Below, one piece after another: positions 56,983 to 64,000 of a stretch of 64,000 bases of DNA. Numbering within the stretch: the first letter of the stretch is position 1; each line of letters starts with the position of its first letter. The stretch is taken from positions 1-64,000 of the forward strand of contig JABSRT010000017.1 of NCBI GenBank assembly GCA_013214945.1, given 5' to 3'. The DNA comes from Gammaproteobacteria bacterium (GTDB lineage Bacteria > Pseudomonadota > Gammaproteobacteria > Enterobacterales > Psychrobiaceae). Below the pieces are notes generated by a model that did not search any database, was not told the DNA's origin, and worked only from the letters and a program-made list of their open reading frames with translations. Position numbers and translations under genes: made by a program.

Positions 56983-58545
56983 TTATTTTGCAGCGAGTGC
57001 TTTCATCGCGGTAAGCATCAGCACAAAAACAGCAGAGGTAACAGCTAACGCCATCAGTAATTGACCAGTAAAGCCTAAAACGATAAAACCAATCACCGAA
57101 ATAAAGGCAGTCGCTAATGCATATGGTAGCTGTGATCGAACATGATCAATATGATCACAGCGCGCACCGGTCGATGACAAAATAGTCGTATCTGAAATTG
57201 GCGAACAGTGATCACCAAACACACTGCCAGCAAGAACGGCACTAAGCATCGGCAGCATTAAACTAATATCGGTATTTGCGGCCATATCTCCGGCAATCGG
57301 CAACATAATACCAAACGTGCCCCATGAGGTGCCCGTGGCAAATGCCATAATACCAGCCAAAATAAATAAGATAACTGGTAACCACTCTAAGTCGATATTG
57401 CCTTGCACTAAAGATGATAAGTACGCGCCAGTATGCATGTCGCTGATCACGCTACCGATAGTCCACGCGAAGAATAAAATAATTATCGCACCAAACATCG
57501 ATTTTGCACCAACCCAGCTGGCGTGAAGAATCAAGCTTGCTGCTGTTTTTTGGCGGATTAAACAAAGCATGATCATCGCTAAAGCAACCAAAGCGCCATA
57601 ACATAACGATGAACCAACATCAGTATTCTCAAAACCGCCAATCAAGCTAAACGCAATATTTTTTTCTGCCAGCGCTTGCCCACCTGAATACAACATAAAA
57701 AATAATGTCGCAAAGATCAGAGAAACTATCGGTAAGATCAGATTATAAACGCTGCCTTTAGGACTTTCTTCAATACCGTATTCATCGATTAAATCAGCAC
57801 CCGTTTTACCGGTATTATCTAAGCCATTAAGCTCTGCTTGGTATTCGTGTTGCTTCATCAAACCAATATCAAGTTTGAACCAAATCACCGCAAAGACCAT
57901 CAACAATGTAAATATTGCATAGAAGTTCATTGGGATCAGCATTGCATATGCACCCAACGCCGAATATTCGGTTACACCATGGCCAATTAAGATGCCGCTG
58001 ATGATAGTCATAATATACGCGCCCCAACTAGACAACGGCATTAAGATGCACATTGGCGCTGCGGTTGAGTCAAGAATATAGGCCAGCTTTGAACGAGAAA
58101 TGTTGTGGCGATCGGTAACCGGACGAGCAATTGCGCCAACGGCTAAACTATTGAAGTAATCATCAATAAAGATAAATACGCCTAATACAGCCGCTAATAA
58201 AGAAGCGCCACGCTTGCTTTTTATTCGGGTTAAAGCCCAATTAGCAAAAGCGCGCGTACCACCAGACAATGTAATGAGTGCCGTAATGATCCCCAATAAT
58301 AACAAGAAAGAGACAATGCTCATATTCCAGCTGTTGATGCCATCTTCGGTGATGACAACCGCACGCACCTTATCAAATACATAACTTGCGCTGTCAACCA
58401 ACCCAAAATCTGTCAATAATAAAGCGCCTAATAAAACGCCAAAACCTAAAGAGAGTAATACTTTTCGGGTTACCACTGCTAAGGTCAGCGCCAGTAACGC
58501 TGGCAGCACCGATAAAGGCGATGTTGCAAAATCAATTAATGTCAT
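56983..58545 (-). CDS. NhaC-family Na+/H+ antiporter
   Basis: A 520-residue inner-membrane transporter with about 11-12 membrane helices. The family's conserved 'FIDDYFNSLAVGAIARPVTD' and 'DSTAAPMCILMPLSSWGAY' near residues 140-200, and 'GTSWGTFGIMLPIAGDMA' and 'VFGDHCSPISDTTILSSTGA' in the C-terminal half, are the ion-translocation motifs. The start at 58545 gives the usual N terminus; a longer frame to 58635 adds 30 non-family residues. The substrate may also be an amino acid or amine, since many NhaC-like proteins are not strict Na+ antiporters. Confidence 0.87.
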   Translation of the reverse strand: MTLIDFATSPLSVLPALLALTLAVVTRKVLLSLGFGVLLGALLLTDFGLVDSASYVFDKVRAVVITEDGINSWNMSIVSFLLLLGIITALITLSGGTRAFANWALTRIKSKRGASLLAAVLGVFIFIDDYFNSLAVGAIARPVTDRHNISRSKLAYILDSTAAPMCILMPLSSWGAYIMTIISGILIGHGVTEYSALGAYAMLIPMNFYAIFTLLMVFAVIWFKLDIGLMKQHEYQAELNGLDNTGKTGADLIDEYGIEESPKGSVYNLILPIVSLIFATLFFMLYSGGQALAEKNIAFSLIGGFENTDVGSSLCYGALVALAMIMLCLIRQKTAASLILHASWVGAKSMFGAIIILFFAWTIGSVISDMHTGAYLSSLVQGNIDLEWLPVILFILAGIMAFATGTSWGTFGIMLPIAGDMAANTDISLMLPMLSAVLAGSVFGDHCSPISDTTILSSTGARCDHIDHVRSQLPYALATAFISVIGFIVLGFTGQLLMALAVTSAVFVLMLTAMKALAAK

Positions 58546-58923
58546 ATTGTACAGATTCAAAGAAATAATCGCGCGACAATAAACGCCAGCACATATTTTA
58601 GCAAGCCCAACACAAGAGAGGTTGATCTGGTGCACAGTTTAAAAATAAAAATTAACTTACCGCCAGGTTATTCACTCAATAAATCGCCATATTGGCTCGG
58701 ATCCCTCAGAAAATTATTTAGTCAGTTCCCCAGAAAACGTCAATAAACCTGCTTATCTTGAATCGAGTTTGTAGTACAATCACCGCTCTCAAATAGCTGA
58801 GAAAATATCGACGTTTGATAATATCAGCTATCATGTGACTTAACTACCGAGCTATATCGTTAACTAATGTGCAGACCAAGCAGCAAAGTTTTAGCACCTG
58901 CATAAATAAAGGAAAATATCGTC

Positions 58924-59097
58924 ATGACCACGCAACAAACAGCACCTAATCAAGAGCCTCATGTTCACGGACCCGGCTGCAGTCATCACCATCATGAACC
59001 GCAAACTCCGGTAATCAGAGACGGCGCCAAAGTTGGCCGCAATGATCCTTGCTCATGTGGTAGTGAAAAGAAATTCAAAAAGTGTTGCGGTAAATAA
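58924..59097 (+). CDS. Small His-rich SEC-C motif protein
   Basis: A 57-residue protein not reached by common length cut-offs. The N-terminal half has '[15 protein letters not shown]', a dense His/Cys metal-binding stretch; the C-terminal half is a canonical SEC-C zinc motif '[19 protein letters not shown]', as found at the end of SecA. The ATG at 58924 follows AAAGGAAA by 7 bases. Similar small SEC-C proteins occur in Shewanella and Vibrio. It may bind Zn, Ni or Cu and act in metal handling or protein targeting. It lies between the antiporter gene and a diguanylate cyclase gene. Confidence 0.9.
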   Translation: MTTQQTAPNQEPHVHGPGCSHHHHEPQTPVIRDGAKVGRNDPCSCGSEKKFKKCCGK

Positions 59098-59145
59098 CCT
59101 CAAGATCGATTAAAGAAACAACATAGCTATTGCTTATAGCAAAAA

Positions 59146-59180
59146 GCGTAGGCGGCAACCTCAGTAACTGTCGCTTACGC
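59146..59180 (+). terminator. Hairpin after the SEC-C gene
   Basis: GCGTAGGCGGCA pairs with TGTCGCTTACGC (two G-T pairs) to form a 12-bp stem 49 bases after the stop codon. No T-run follows at once, so it is a moderate candidate. Confidence 0.55.
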
Positions 59181-59400
59181 ATGATACGACCGATTAGGTG
59201 ATATCAATTAATGTTTTTCTGCTGATTTATTTACACCCTTCGTCACTAATACACTAGCTTTGACAGTACTGACCATAAAATAATCGTTGTAATTCAATTC
59301 GTTTATTTCAAGTAATTTATCGCCATATTTGCAACAACTTGCGCGCATATCTCAAAAATTGTTGCTAATATATATTCCTAACTCAAAAAGGCACAGAGAT
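59181..59400. other. Intergenic region upstream of the diguanylate cyclase gene
   Basis: No gene is recognised. An in-frame extension of the cyclase frame to 59329 exists but has no family similarity; the ATG at 59401 is preferred. Confidence 0.5.
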
Positions 59401-60423
59401 ATGAATAGCGATACATTTGCTAAGTCGGCTGCAAACTTAAAAAAAGCAGTGCCGTTAATGATGAAGTATCAGGTTCCCACCACTCCTCTTAATTATGCAT
59501 TGTGGTATACCTACGTCTCAGAAGAAATCCCTCAGTTAAATCAAGAACTCGACTCTTTATTAGAAAATTTTGATATTTGCCCTCCGATGCGGGCTGAGAA
59601 CCTTTATCGCCAATTTGTTGCCGATAAAACCGAGCAAGATACCTGGAAATTACGAAAAAGTGTCGAGGTTATGTTAACTGAACTGAGCCAGTCAGTTAAA
59701 GATACCCAGGTCGACAGTAATAAATTTCAATCGGTGTTAGACACAACCTTTGCTGACTTACACCGAGTAGAAGATGAAGGCTGGTCAATTGAAGAAATCA
59801 TGGTGCTTATCCGCAACATTGACGGTAATTCTAAAGCGATAACTAATGCGACCAAGTTTTTTAATAATACCCTGCAGAAATCGCAACAAGAAATCGAGTC
59901 ACTAAAACTTCAACTGGCTGAAACTCAAAAATTAGCGCTTTACGATTCACTCACTGGTTTATTAAACCGCTACTCTTTTGACGCTGAACTTAGCTCGTTA
60001 ATGGCAAAAAACAATCGAGGGCTGTGTTTAATTCTTGCCGATATCGATCATTTTAAGAAGTTTAACGATGAGTATGGCCATTTACTTGGCGATCAGGTAC
60101 TTAAAGCCTTTGGTCGTCGTTTAAACGACAGCGCTCGTGACGGCTCGCAGGCTTATCGTTTTGGTGGTGAAGAATTTGCTATTTTACTGCCGAGCAGCTC
60201 AATAGGACGTGCGCGTCAATTTGCTGAAACAACGCGTAAGTTAATTGAACGACTGTCGATCCGCGATAAACGTACCGCTAAATCGGTTAACAATATCACC
60301 GCTTCGTTTGGGGTTTCGGAATTTAAAGTGGGAGATACGCTGACAAGTTTTATCACCCGAGCCGATGAACAGCTTTATCAGGCCAAACGTTTGGGTCGAA
60401 ATCGCGTATTGCCAATGTCTTAA
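59401..60423 (+). CDS. Diguanylate cyclase without a membrane sensor
   Basis: A 340-residue cytoplasmic GGDEF protein. The N-terminal region (about 1-170) is an alpha-helical sensor of the type 'AANLKKAVPLMMKYQVPTTPLNYALWYTYVS', common in Alteromonadales and Vibrio cyclases and of unknown ligand, followed by a coiled-coil (about 150-180). The GGDEF domain (about 180-340) has 'DSLTGLLNRYSF', 'LADIDHFKKFNDEYGH' and an intact 'RFGGEEF' active site. The RxxD inhibitory site at -5 is missing (R-D-G-S), so product feedback is probably absent. The ATG at 59401 follows CAGAGA. Confidence 0.9.
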   Translation: MNSDTFAKSAANLKKAVPLMMKYQVPTTPLNYALWYTYVSEEIPQLNQELDSLLENFDICPPMRAENLYRQFVADKTEQDTWKLRKSVEVMLTELSQSVKDTQVDSNKFQSVLDTTFADLHRVEDEGWSIEEIMVLIRNIDGNSKAITNATKFFNNTLQKSQQEIESLKLQLAETQKLALYDSLTGLLNRYSFDAELSSLMAKNNRGLCLILADIDHFKKFNDEYGHLLGDQVLKAFGRRLNDSARDGSQAYRFGGEEFAILLPSSSIGRARQFAETTRKLIERLSIRDKRTAKSVNNITASFGVSEFKVGDTLTSFITRADEQLYQAKRLGRNRVLPMS

Positions 60424-60443
60424 TAATCTTTGTTGTTGGTGCA

Positions 60444-60488
60444 AACTAATGACTTAAATAACAATCCCCGTCATTTAAGTCATTAGTT
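60444..60488. terminator. Bidirectional terminator, perfect 16-bp stem
   Basis: AACTAATGACTTAAAT and ATTTAAGTCATTAGTT are perfect complements. The right arm includes the last codons and stop codon of the convergent GNAT gene (stop at 60483). Confidence 0.85.
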
Positions 60489-60911
60489 AGTTAATAACTT
60501 TTCCATGCCAGACGTCTGATTCTCAGTCATTGCCACACTAAATCCAAGCTGTAAATACCATTTTTTTGCCGGATTGGCGTGATAAACTCGTAACCTAATT
60601 TTGTTAACTGCCCGCTCTAGTGCCAAAACTTCGACTTGAGACATTGCCCAACTACCGATGCCCTGCCCTTGGAATTGTGGCTTAATTTGCAGGTCGTTGA
60701 TATAAACATGCTCAGGAAAAAATGACAGGCAAACTATGCCAACCGCCTGATTATTGTGACGTAATATATAGCTTTGCCAACTCGTCCAGTTTTGGATAAA
60801 ACGCTGATGATCCCAATTAATTGAGTATTGGTTAAAATACCGAGACATGTTGCTAATAATAAGACGTTCGGAAAATTCGATATCAGCATTGGTCGCTCGT
60901 ATAAATTCCAT
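60483..60911 (-). CDS. GNAT family N-acetyltransferase
   Basis: A 142-residue acetyltransferase. Motif A is 'YINDLQIKPQFQGQGIGSWAMSQVEVLA' with Q-G-Q-G-I-G as the CoA loop (about residues 72-90), followed by 'IRLRVYHANPAKKWYLQLGFSV'. The substrate is unknown. Its stop codon lies in the arm of the terminator shared with the diguanylate cyclase gene, so the 3' end of the mRNA is folded. It lies 40 bases downstream of thiQ on the same strand and may be in the thiamine operon. Confidence 0.87.
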   Translation of the reverse strand: MEFIRATNADIEFSERLIISNMSRYFNQYSINWDHQRFIQNWTSWQSYILRHNNQAVGIVCLSFFPEHVYINDLQIKPQFQGQGIGSWAMSQVEVLALERAVNKIRLRVYHANPAKKWYLQLGFSVAMTENQTSGMEKLLTN

Positions 60912-60951
60912 GATAATTTAACCTATGTTAGGCGTGCACATTAAATCGATT

Positions 60952-61656
60952 TTATAACGCTGCTTTGACAAAACTACGTAATATTGGGTCGCTATGATCA
61001 GTGGTTAATTGCTCAATAGGTTCCACCGACTTAGCTTGTCCCGCAGTGATAAAGACAAAATGCGATGCAATATTTAGGGCATCACTTAAATGATGTGTCA
61101 CCATTAACACCGTGACATTTTTTGCGGCCGCCATTGTTTTTACCTGAGCTAACATTGCCATGCGTAACACAGGATCTAGCGCAGAAAATGGTTCATCTAA
61201 TAACAATACGGGCCGCTGTTGAATGAAACACCTTGCCAACGCTACTCGCTGTTTTTGACCACCAGAAAGCTGCTCTGGTAACCGGTTGAGCAAGGTGTCT
61301 ACTTCGACCTGTTGACTGACCCGTTCCACTTGCGCTTGTTGTACGGTAGTTAGCTTGAGATTAGGCTGTAATCCAAGACTAATATTTTGCTCGACCGTGA
61401 GGTGACCAAATAAATTAAACTCTTGAAATAACATCGCTAGCGGGCGCTTGTGGGGAGCTTGTGCATTGACACTGGCCCCAGCAATTAAAATATCACCGGA
61501 TATTGGTGCAATAAAACCCGCGATTAAGCTTAGCAAGGTACTTTTTCCTGCGCCACTGGCCCCTAATATTGCGACCACATTTCCTTGGCCAATATCAAGA
61601 TCGAAACAAAAATTCTCTTGCTGATATTGATACATTACTTGAGATAACTTAAGCAT
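60952..61656 (-). CDS. thiQ: Thiamine ABC importer ATP-binding protein
   Basis: A 234-residue ABC ATPase that drives uptake of thiamine, TMP and TPP. The Walker A is 'ILGASGAGKSTLLSLIAGF' (about residue 30), the signature 'LSGGQKQRVALARC' and the Walker B 'VLLLDEPFSALDP' with the switch His in 'MVTHHL'. The ATG (61656) overlaps the thiP stop by 8 bases, so translation is coupled. Confidence 0.94.
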   Translation of the reverse strand: MLKLSQVMYQYQQENFCFDLDIGQGNVVAILGASGAGKSTLLSLIAGFIAPISGDILIAGASVNAQAPHKRPLAMLFQEFNLFGHLTVEQNISLGLQPNLKLTTVQQAQVERVSQQVEVDTLLNRLPEQLSGGQKQRVALARCFIQQRPVLLLDEPFSALDPVLRMAMLAQVKTMAAAKNVTVLMVTHHLSDALNIASHFVFITAGQAKSVEPIEQLTTDHSDPILRSFVKAAL

Positions 61657-63277
61657 GAGATTCTCGTTTTGATGGCGCCATAGTACGTGGTTTTAAATGT
61701 AATAATTTTTCAGTCAAAATAAAGACTCCAACACTGAGCAATAACAGCAATAACGCGACAACTGCAGCAGCTTCCATTTGATAACTGCCCAACAATTCAA
61801 ACAGATAAAGCGGTAAGGTTTTAAAGTCTTGGCTGCCAAACAAGGCCACAGCGCTTAAATCTCCCATCGACAATACAAAGCTAATAGCTAATACATGACC
61901 AATTGGCTGCTTAAGCAATTGCCACTCAACCAAACGAAAACGCGACCAGCCGCTTAAACCAAGACTGGCACACAGGCGATCATATTTTTGAGCACATTGC
62001 AGCATCGGCTGTGCTAAGCCCTTTATCACAAAGGGCAATGCCATTAAGGCATTGACAAAGATCACAATATATAATGCGTAATCAAACACGTTTGTCAGGT
62101 CGCGTAATAACAGAAATAAGCCAGTACTAATCACCAATCCCGGAGTGACCAAAATAATCATCGCGATTAGCTCTATTTTATCGGCGTAAAAATGTTGCCC
62201 GGCTAAACGCCAAATTCGACTACACCACAAAATGAAGATGCCGGCTATTACCGCGATTAACGCTGAGAAACACCCCACCTTAAATGAGATTTTAAACGCA
62301 AGCCAAAAATTGGGGTCGCTTAATACCTGTGGTAAATGCGGATTAACACCAGCCATTATCACCATCACTAACGGCGGTAATACCAACAAGATTACGGCAC
62401 TTATCCAACCAAGATCCCATATTTTAGCCAATCGACTATCAATAAAATAGCAATTTACCGTTTGGCCATAGGTAGCGCTGACGTTATCGCTTGCCGCTCG
62501 CTTTTGCAGCAAGGTTGCTAACATGGCACAAATAAACATTTGCCACAGCGCTAACAGCGCGCCGACTTGTAACTCAAAATCAAATTTTATCGCTTGATAA
62601 ATGGCTAATTCAATCGTGGTTGACTTAGGCCCACCGCCTAGTGCCATCACCGAGGCAAAACTGGTAAAACATAGCATAAACACTAAACCCGCGACATGCG
62701 GCAGTTGTTGCTGCAACCTCGGCCATTCTATTAACTTAAATTTAGTCCATTGGTTTAAACCCAAATGGCCACAGAGTTTGTGTTGTTCACTGGGGATAGC
62801 AGTTAAGGATTGGTAAAATAATCGCGTAGCAAAGGGCAAGTTAAAAAATACATGGGCGAGTAAAATACCCGGTAAGCCGTAGATGGAATAAGGTAATTTT
62901 ATCCCGACGACAGCAAGTGCCTGCACCACTAGGCCACTGTTGCCATAAATAGCCAACAAACCAAAGACTGCAACTAATACCGGTAATACTAAGGTGGTGG
63001 CAAAAATTCTTAATAAAAATTCTTTCCCCCAAAAATTACGCCGTGACAAAGCATGCGCAATAGGAATAGCCAATCCAACGCTGATTACCGTTGATAAAAA
63101 GGCTTGGTAAAAACTAAAATAGGTAATGTGCCGATAATAAGGATCAGCCCATAGCTGTGCAACTAAGGTGCTTAATTGGCCATCAGGTGTTGGTACAAAC
63201 AGCGCCGACAGCGCCGCGGTTACAAAGAATAAAATAATCCCGGCGATAATTAAGCCGGGAACTTGAGGAAATTTCAT
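61649..63277 (-). CDS. thiP: Thiamine ABC importer permease
   Basis: A 542-residue duplicated permease with about 12 membrane segments and two BPD_transp_1 units. Each half has an EAA-like loop: 'HKLCGHLGLNQWTKFKLIEWPRLQQQLPHVAG' and 'QKYDRLCASLGLSGWSRFRLVEWQLL'-type. The start is set at the ATG 63277 because three earlier codons (TTG at 63286) lie in the spacer after thiB. It is 14 bases from the thiB stop and its stop overlaps thiQ. Confidence 0.93.
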   Translation of the reverse strand: MKFPQVPGLIIAGIILFFVTAALSALFVPTPDGQLSTLVAQLWADPYYRHITYFSFYQAFLSTVISVGLAIPIAHALSRRNFWGKEFLLRIFATTLVLPVLVAVFGLLAIYGNSGLVVQALAVVGIKLPYSIYGLPGILLAHVFFNLPFATRLFYQSLTAIPSEQHKLCGHLGLNQWTKFKLIEWPRLQQQLPHVAGLVFMLCFTSFASVMALGGGPKSTTIELAIYQAIKFDFELQVGALLALWQMFICAMLATLLQKRAASDNVSATYGQTVNCYFIDSRLAKIWDLGWISAVILLVLPPLVMVIMAGVNPHLPQVLSDPNFWLAFKISFKVGCFSALIAVIAGIFILWCSRIWRLAGQHFYADKIELIAMIILVTPGLVISTGLFLLLRDLTNVFDYALYIVIFVNALMALPFVIKGLAQPMLQCAQKYDRLCASLGLSGWSRFRLVEWQLLKQPIGHVLAISFVLSMGDLSAVALFGSQDFKTLPLYLFELLGSYQMEAAAVVALLLLLLSVGVFILTEKLLHLKPRTMAPSKRESHA

Positions 63278-63291
63278 CGACACCAATTAAC

Positions 63292-64000
63292 TTAAAACGC
63301 TAACGCGCCGCTCCACTCTCGGGTCCATTTTTTACGTTGGTTTGCTACTTTGTCAGAATCAAACGCTAGCGATTGCACCGGCTGTACTAGTTGATTGAAT
63401 TCACTTGGTAATTTAGTGTTGATCACTGGGTACATCCAGTTGCCGGTGGCGATTTCGCGCTGAAAACCATCACTCACTATAAAGTCCATAAACTGACGAG
63501 CTAGCGCTTTATTTTTACTGCTTTTAACCATCGCAGCGACTTCAACCTGCATATAATGGCCTTCACTAAACTTGGCGGCTTGATAGTTGTTTTTACCCTC
63601 GGCAATCATGTGATAAGCCGGTGAAGTCGTATATGACAGCACCATGTCAGCTTCTTGTTTCAAAAACATGTTATAAGCTTCAGACCAACCTTTGGTTACT
63701 GTGACTGTCTTTTTCGCTAACTGCTGCCACGCTTTTCCCGATTGTTCACCGTAAACAGATTTCATCCACAACATTAAACCTAAACCAGGCGTCGACGTGC
63801 GCGGATCTTGATAAATAATAGTTAAATCGTCACGTTGCTCCACCAGCTCTTTTAAGCTCGTCGGTGGGTTTTTAAGTTTTTCATTATTATAAATGAAGGC
63901 AAAATAACCGTAATCAAAAGGAACAAAGACATTGTCTTGCCATTTAGTCGGTAACGTTAAGACGCTTAAATCAACTTGATGTTCTGCCAATAAACCGGTT
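63292..64000 (-). CDS. thiB: Thiamine-binding periplasmic protein, partial (5' end outside window)
   Basis: The C-terminal part of the substrate-binding protein for thiamine, TMP and TPP. The frame runs through the right edge of the window with 'TGLLAEHQVDLSVLTLPTKWQDNVFVPFDYGYFAF' (quoted in two parts), matching E. coli ThiB from about residue 90 on. 'YQDPRTSTPGLGLMLWM', 'VTKGWSEAYNMFLKQEADMVLSYTTSPAYHM' and 'GNWMYPV' are diagnostic. An apparent TTG at 63990 is internal, not the start. It is the first gene of thiB-thiP-thiQ; a TPP riboswitch is expected upstream, beyond position 64000. Confidence 0.93.
   Translation of the reverse strand, partial: TGLLAEHQVDLSVLTLPTKWQDNVFVPFDYGYFAFIYNNEKLKNPPTSLKELVEQRDDLTIIYQDPRTSTPGLGLMLWMKSVYGEQSGKAWQQLAKKTVTVTKGWSEAYNMFLKQEADMVLSYTTSPAYHMIAEGKNNYQAAKFSEGHYMQVEVAAMVKSSKNKALARQFMDFIVSDGFQREIATGNWMYPVINTKLPSEFNQLVQPVQSLAFDSDKVANQRKKWTREWSGALAF

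Overview
This 64 kb window reads as a chromosomal segment of a marine gammaproteobacterium of the order Alteromonadales (Shewanella / Psychrobium / Colwellia-like). The inference rests on moderate-to-low GC, the fur-seqA-ybfF-DUF2788-ybfE-fldA neighbourhood, mazG-pyrG-eno, bioA divergent from bioBFCD, several lineage-restricted small families (VF530, VC2046/SO_2500-like, DUF3015) and short dispersed repeats ending in TATACCAATTGCATTAA-like sequence. No species can be assigned from sequence alone. There is no prophage, CRISPR array, insertion sequence with a transposase, or canonical defence island; most of the window is housekeeping.

Layout. 0-2.2 kb: an RraB-family protein, an unknown protein and an MscS channel gene broken by a 5-bp tandem duplication. 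2.4-7 kb: an RluE-like pseudouridine synthase, a three-gene ABC importer of the TrpX/ABC_sub_bind type, and a DUF6942-type protein with a cysteine-rich CWC tail. 7-13 kb: a globin-coupled diguanylate cyclase, a ketone-body/short-chain acyl-CoA operon (scoA-scoB-thiolase) with a divergent LysR regulator, and a PhzF-like enzyme. 13-21 kb: signalling genes (GAF-PAS-PAS-GGDEF-EAL, PAS-MCP), VF530, a DEDDh exonuclease and a cNMP/CBS/nucleotidyltransferase protein. 21-26.4 kb: the complete late biotin pathway. 26.5-33 kb: fur, seqA, malic enzyme, ybfF, DUF2788, ybfE, flavodoxin and alaA.

33-44 kb: dgt, ychJ, tRNA-Tyr(GTA), a decayed tandem paralog pair, a response regulator-TPR protein whose phosphoacceptor Asp is replaced by Glu, a PLP enzyme, queE/queC and an OmpA-like protein. 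43.0-43.5 kb is a composite of two non-coding repeat families. 43.6-50 kb: eno, pyrG, mazG, slipin and nfeD. 50-58.5 kb: a YbaK-like deacylase, DUF3015, a DUF4105/Lnb-domain outer-membrane-like protein, thpR, lhgO (with a relic copy of its 3' end), VOC and JAMM proteins, and an NhaC-family antiporter. 58.9-64 kb: a small SEC-C protein, a second diguanylate cyclase, a GNAT enzyme and the thiamine importer thiB(partial)-thiP-thiQ.

No strong candidate for a wholly new multi-gene system was found. The most unusual signals are the Glu-substituted receiver domain fused to TPRs, the two diverged tandem paralogs each interrupted by an in-frame TAA in the same ATAAAATAA context, a three-copy MITE-like family (one copy nested in a second repeat family), and small-scale mutational scars (5-bp slippage in mscS, duplicated lhgO 3' end, two minisatellites).
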